NCBI GenBank assembly: GCA_046346965.1
Contig: JAXMHB010000007.1
Coordinates: forward strand, 183,620-247,619
Direction of reading: 5' to 3'
From: JAXMHB01 sp046346965
GTDB taxonomy: Bacteria; Pseudomonadota; Gammaproteobacteria; Xanthomonadales; SZUA-5
Length of the DNA stretch: 64,000 bases
Shown here: in pieces, positions 63,819 to 64,000 of the stretch
Numbering within the stretch: the first letter of the stretch is position 1
Layout of the letters: the number at the start of each line of letters is the position of its first letter
Notes under the pieces: model-generated
The model's input: only the letters and a program-made list of their open reading frames with translations
Databases searched by the model: none
Told to the model about the DNA's origin: nothing
Position numbers and translations under genes: made by a program

Positions 63819-64000
63819 GGGAAAGGGCAGGGTCAGGAAAAACCGCACTATGAAGCGAGGCCGGCGCCATTGGCAATCGCGCCGGCGCGTGCGTAGCGGT
63901 GATGGCGGCAAGCGCCGTTTCCAGTCCGGACAAGCGGCGCCTGCTCAGCGCCCTTGCTCGTGTCAAAGCGCCAGTGCCACGCCATTGCCGCAGTGCCGCG
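63819..64000. other. right end, no gene seen
   Basis: Upstream region of recN to the window edge. I see no convincing start codon, RNA gene or operator; a divergent gene may begin beyond the window. Confidence 0.4.

Overview
The window reads as a chromosome segment of a GC-rich (roughly 65-68 %) Gram-negative gammaproteobacterium, most likely a member of the Xanthomonadales/Lysobacterales. This is an inference from gene content: lipid A and Kdo genes including a Kdo kinase (KdkA), TonB receptor, ExbBD, MsbA-LpxK-KdsB, a FabR/DesT-type desaturase regulon, a K+-independent H+-pyrophosphatase, and many GGGACTC-type and GCAAAGGAC-type intergenic repeats. No rRNA or other decisive marker is present.

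Left end (1-4975) is an accessory island with visibly less GC-biased codons. A two-gene AAA+ ATPase / subtilisin-like protease cassette (ietA-ietS, an antiphage/plasmid-stability module) lies between two broken IS200-like (RAYT-type) transposase relics and is followed by an unknown four-helix membrane protein. Three copies of the transposase upstream sequence mark the left side, the middle and the right edge; the last one forms the 3' end of the neighbouring tetR-type gene.

4946-8066 is a divergent fatty-acid desaturation locus: a FabR/DesT-like repressor, a ferredoxin-NAD(P)H reductase and a membrane desaturase, with a clear palindromic operator. 8085-11121 holds a secreted beta-propeller protein, a 42-bp tandem array, a 72-bp tandem array of the common ATTCCCGC/GCGGGAAT palindrome, and a truncated Ser/Thr kinase. 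11122-20396 holds a TonB-dependent receptor, a PGM1-like ATP-grasp ligase divergent from an N-formylglutamate amidohydrolase, a kinase-TPR receptor and a membrane/TPR-like protein. 20638-25673 holds a secreted GH13 enzyme of CGTase architecture with a starch-binding domain, two small proteins and hppA. 26174-34832 holds an MFS-acyltransferase fusion, a cNMP-binding/rhodanese protein, an orphan efflux adaptor, a DUF6165-like protein, a 250-bp repeat array, a GT9 glycosyltransferase, kdkA and a metallo-beta-lactamase-fold hydrolase.

35113-39202 is housekeeping: tRNA-Ser, SRP RNA, dnaX-ybaB-recR, HIT protein, and two convergent c-type cytochromes. 39431-47297 is an efflux locus with one lipoprotein adaptor and two RND permeases. 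47387-56356 is one long, tightly packed + strand gene set: exbB-exbD-msbA-lpxK-kdsB::LMW-PTP (a fusion)-thioredoxin/NHL protein-uvrC-pgsA, linking envelope assembly and repair. Two tRNAs (Gly, Cys) follow, then a sulfate import operon sbp-porin-cysT-cysW-cysA (56846-62143), and recN in convergent orientation (62145-63818). The last ~180 bases show no identifiable gene.
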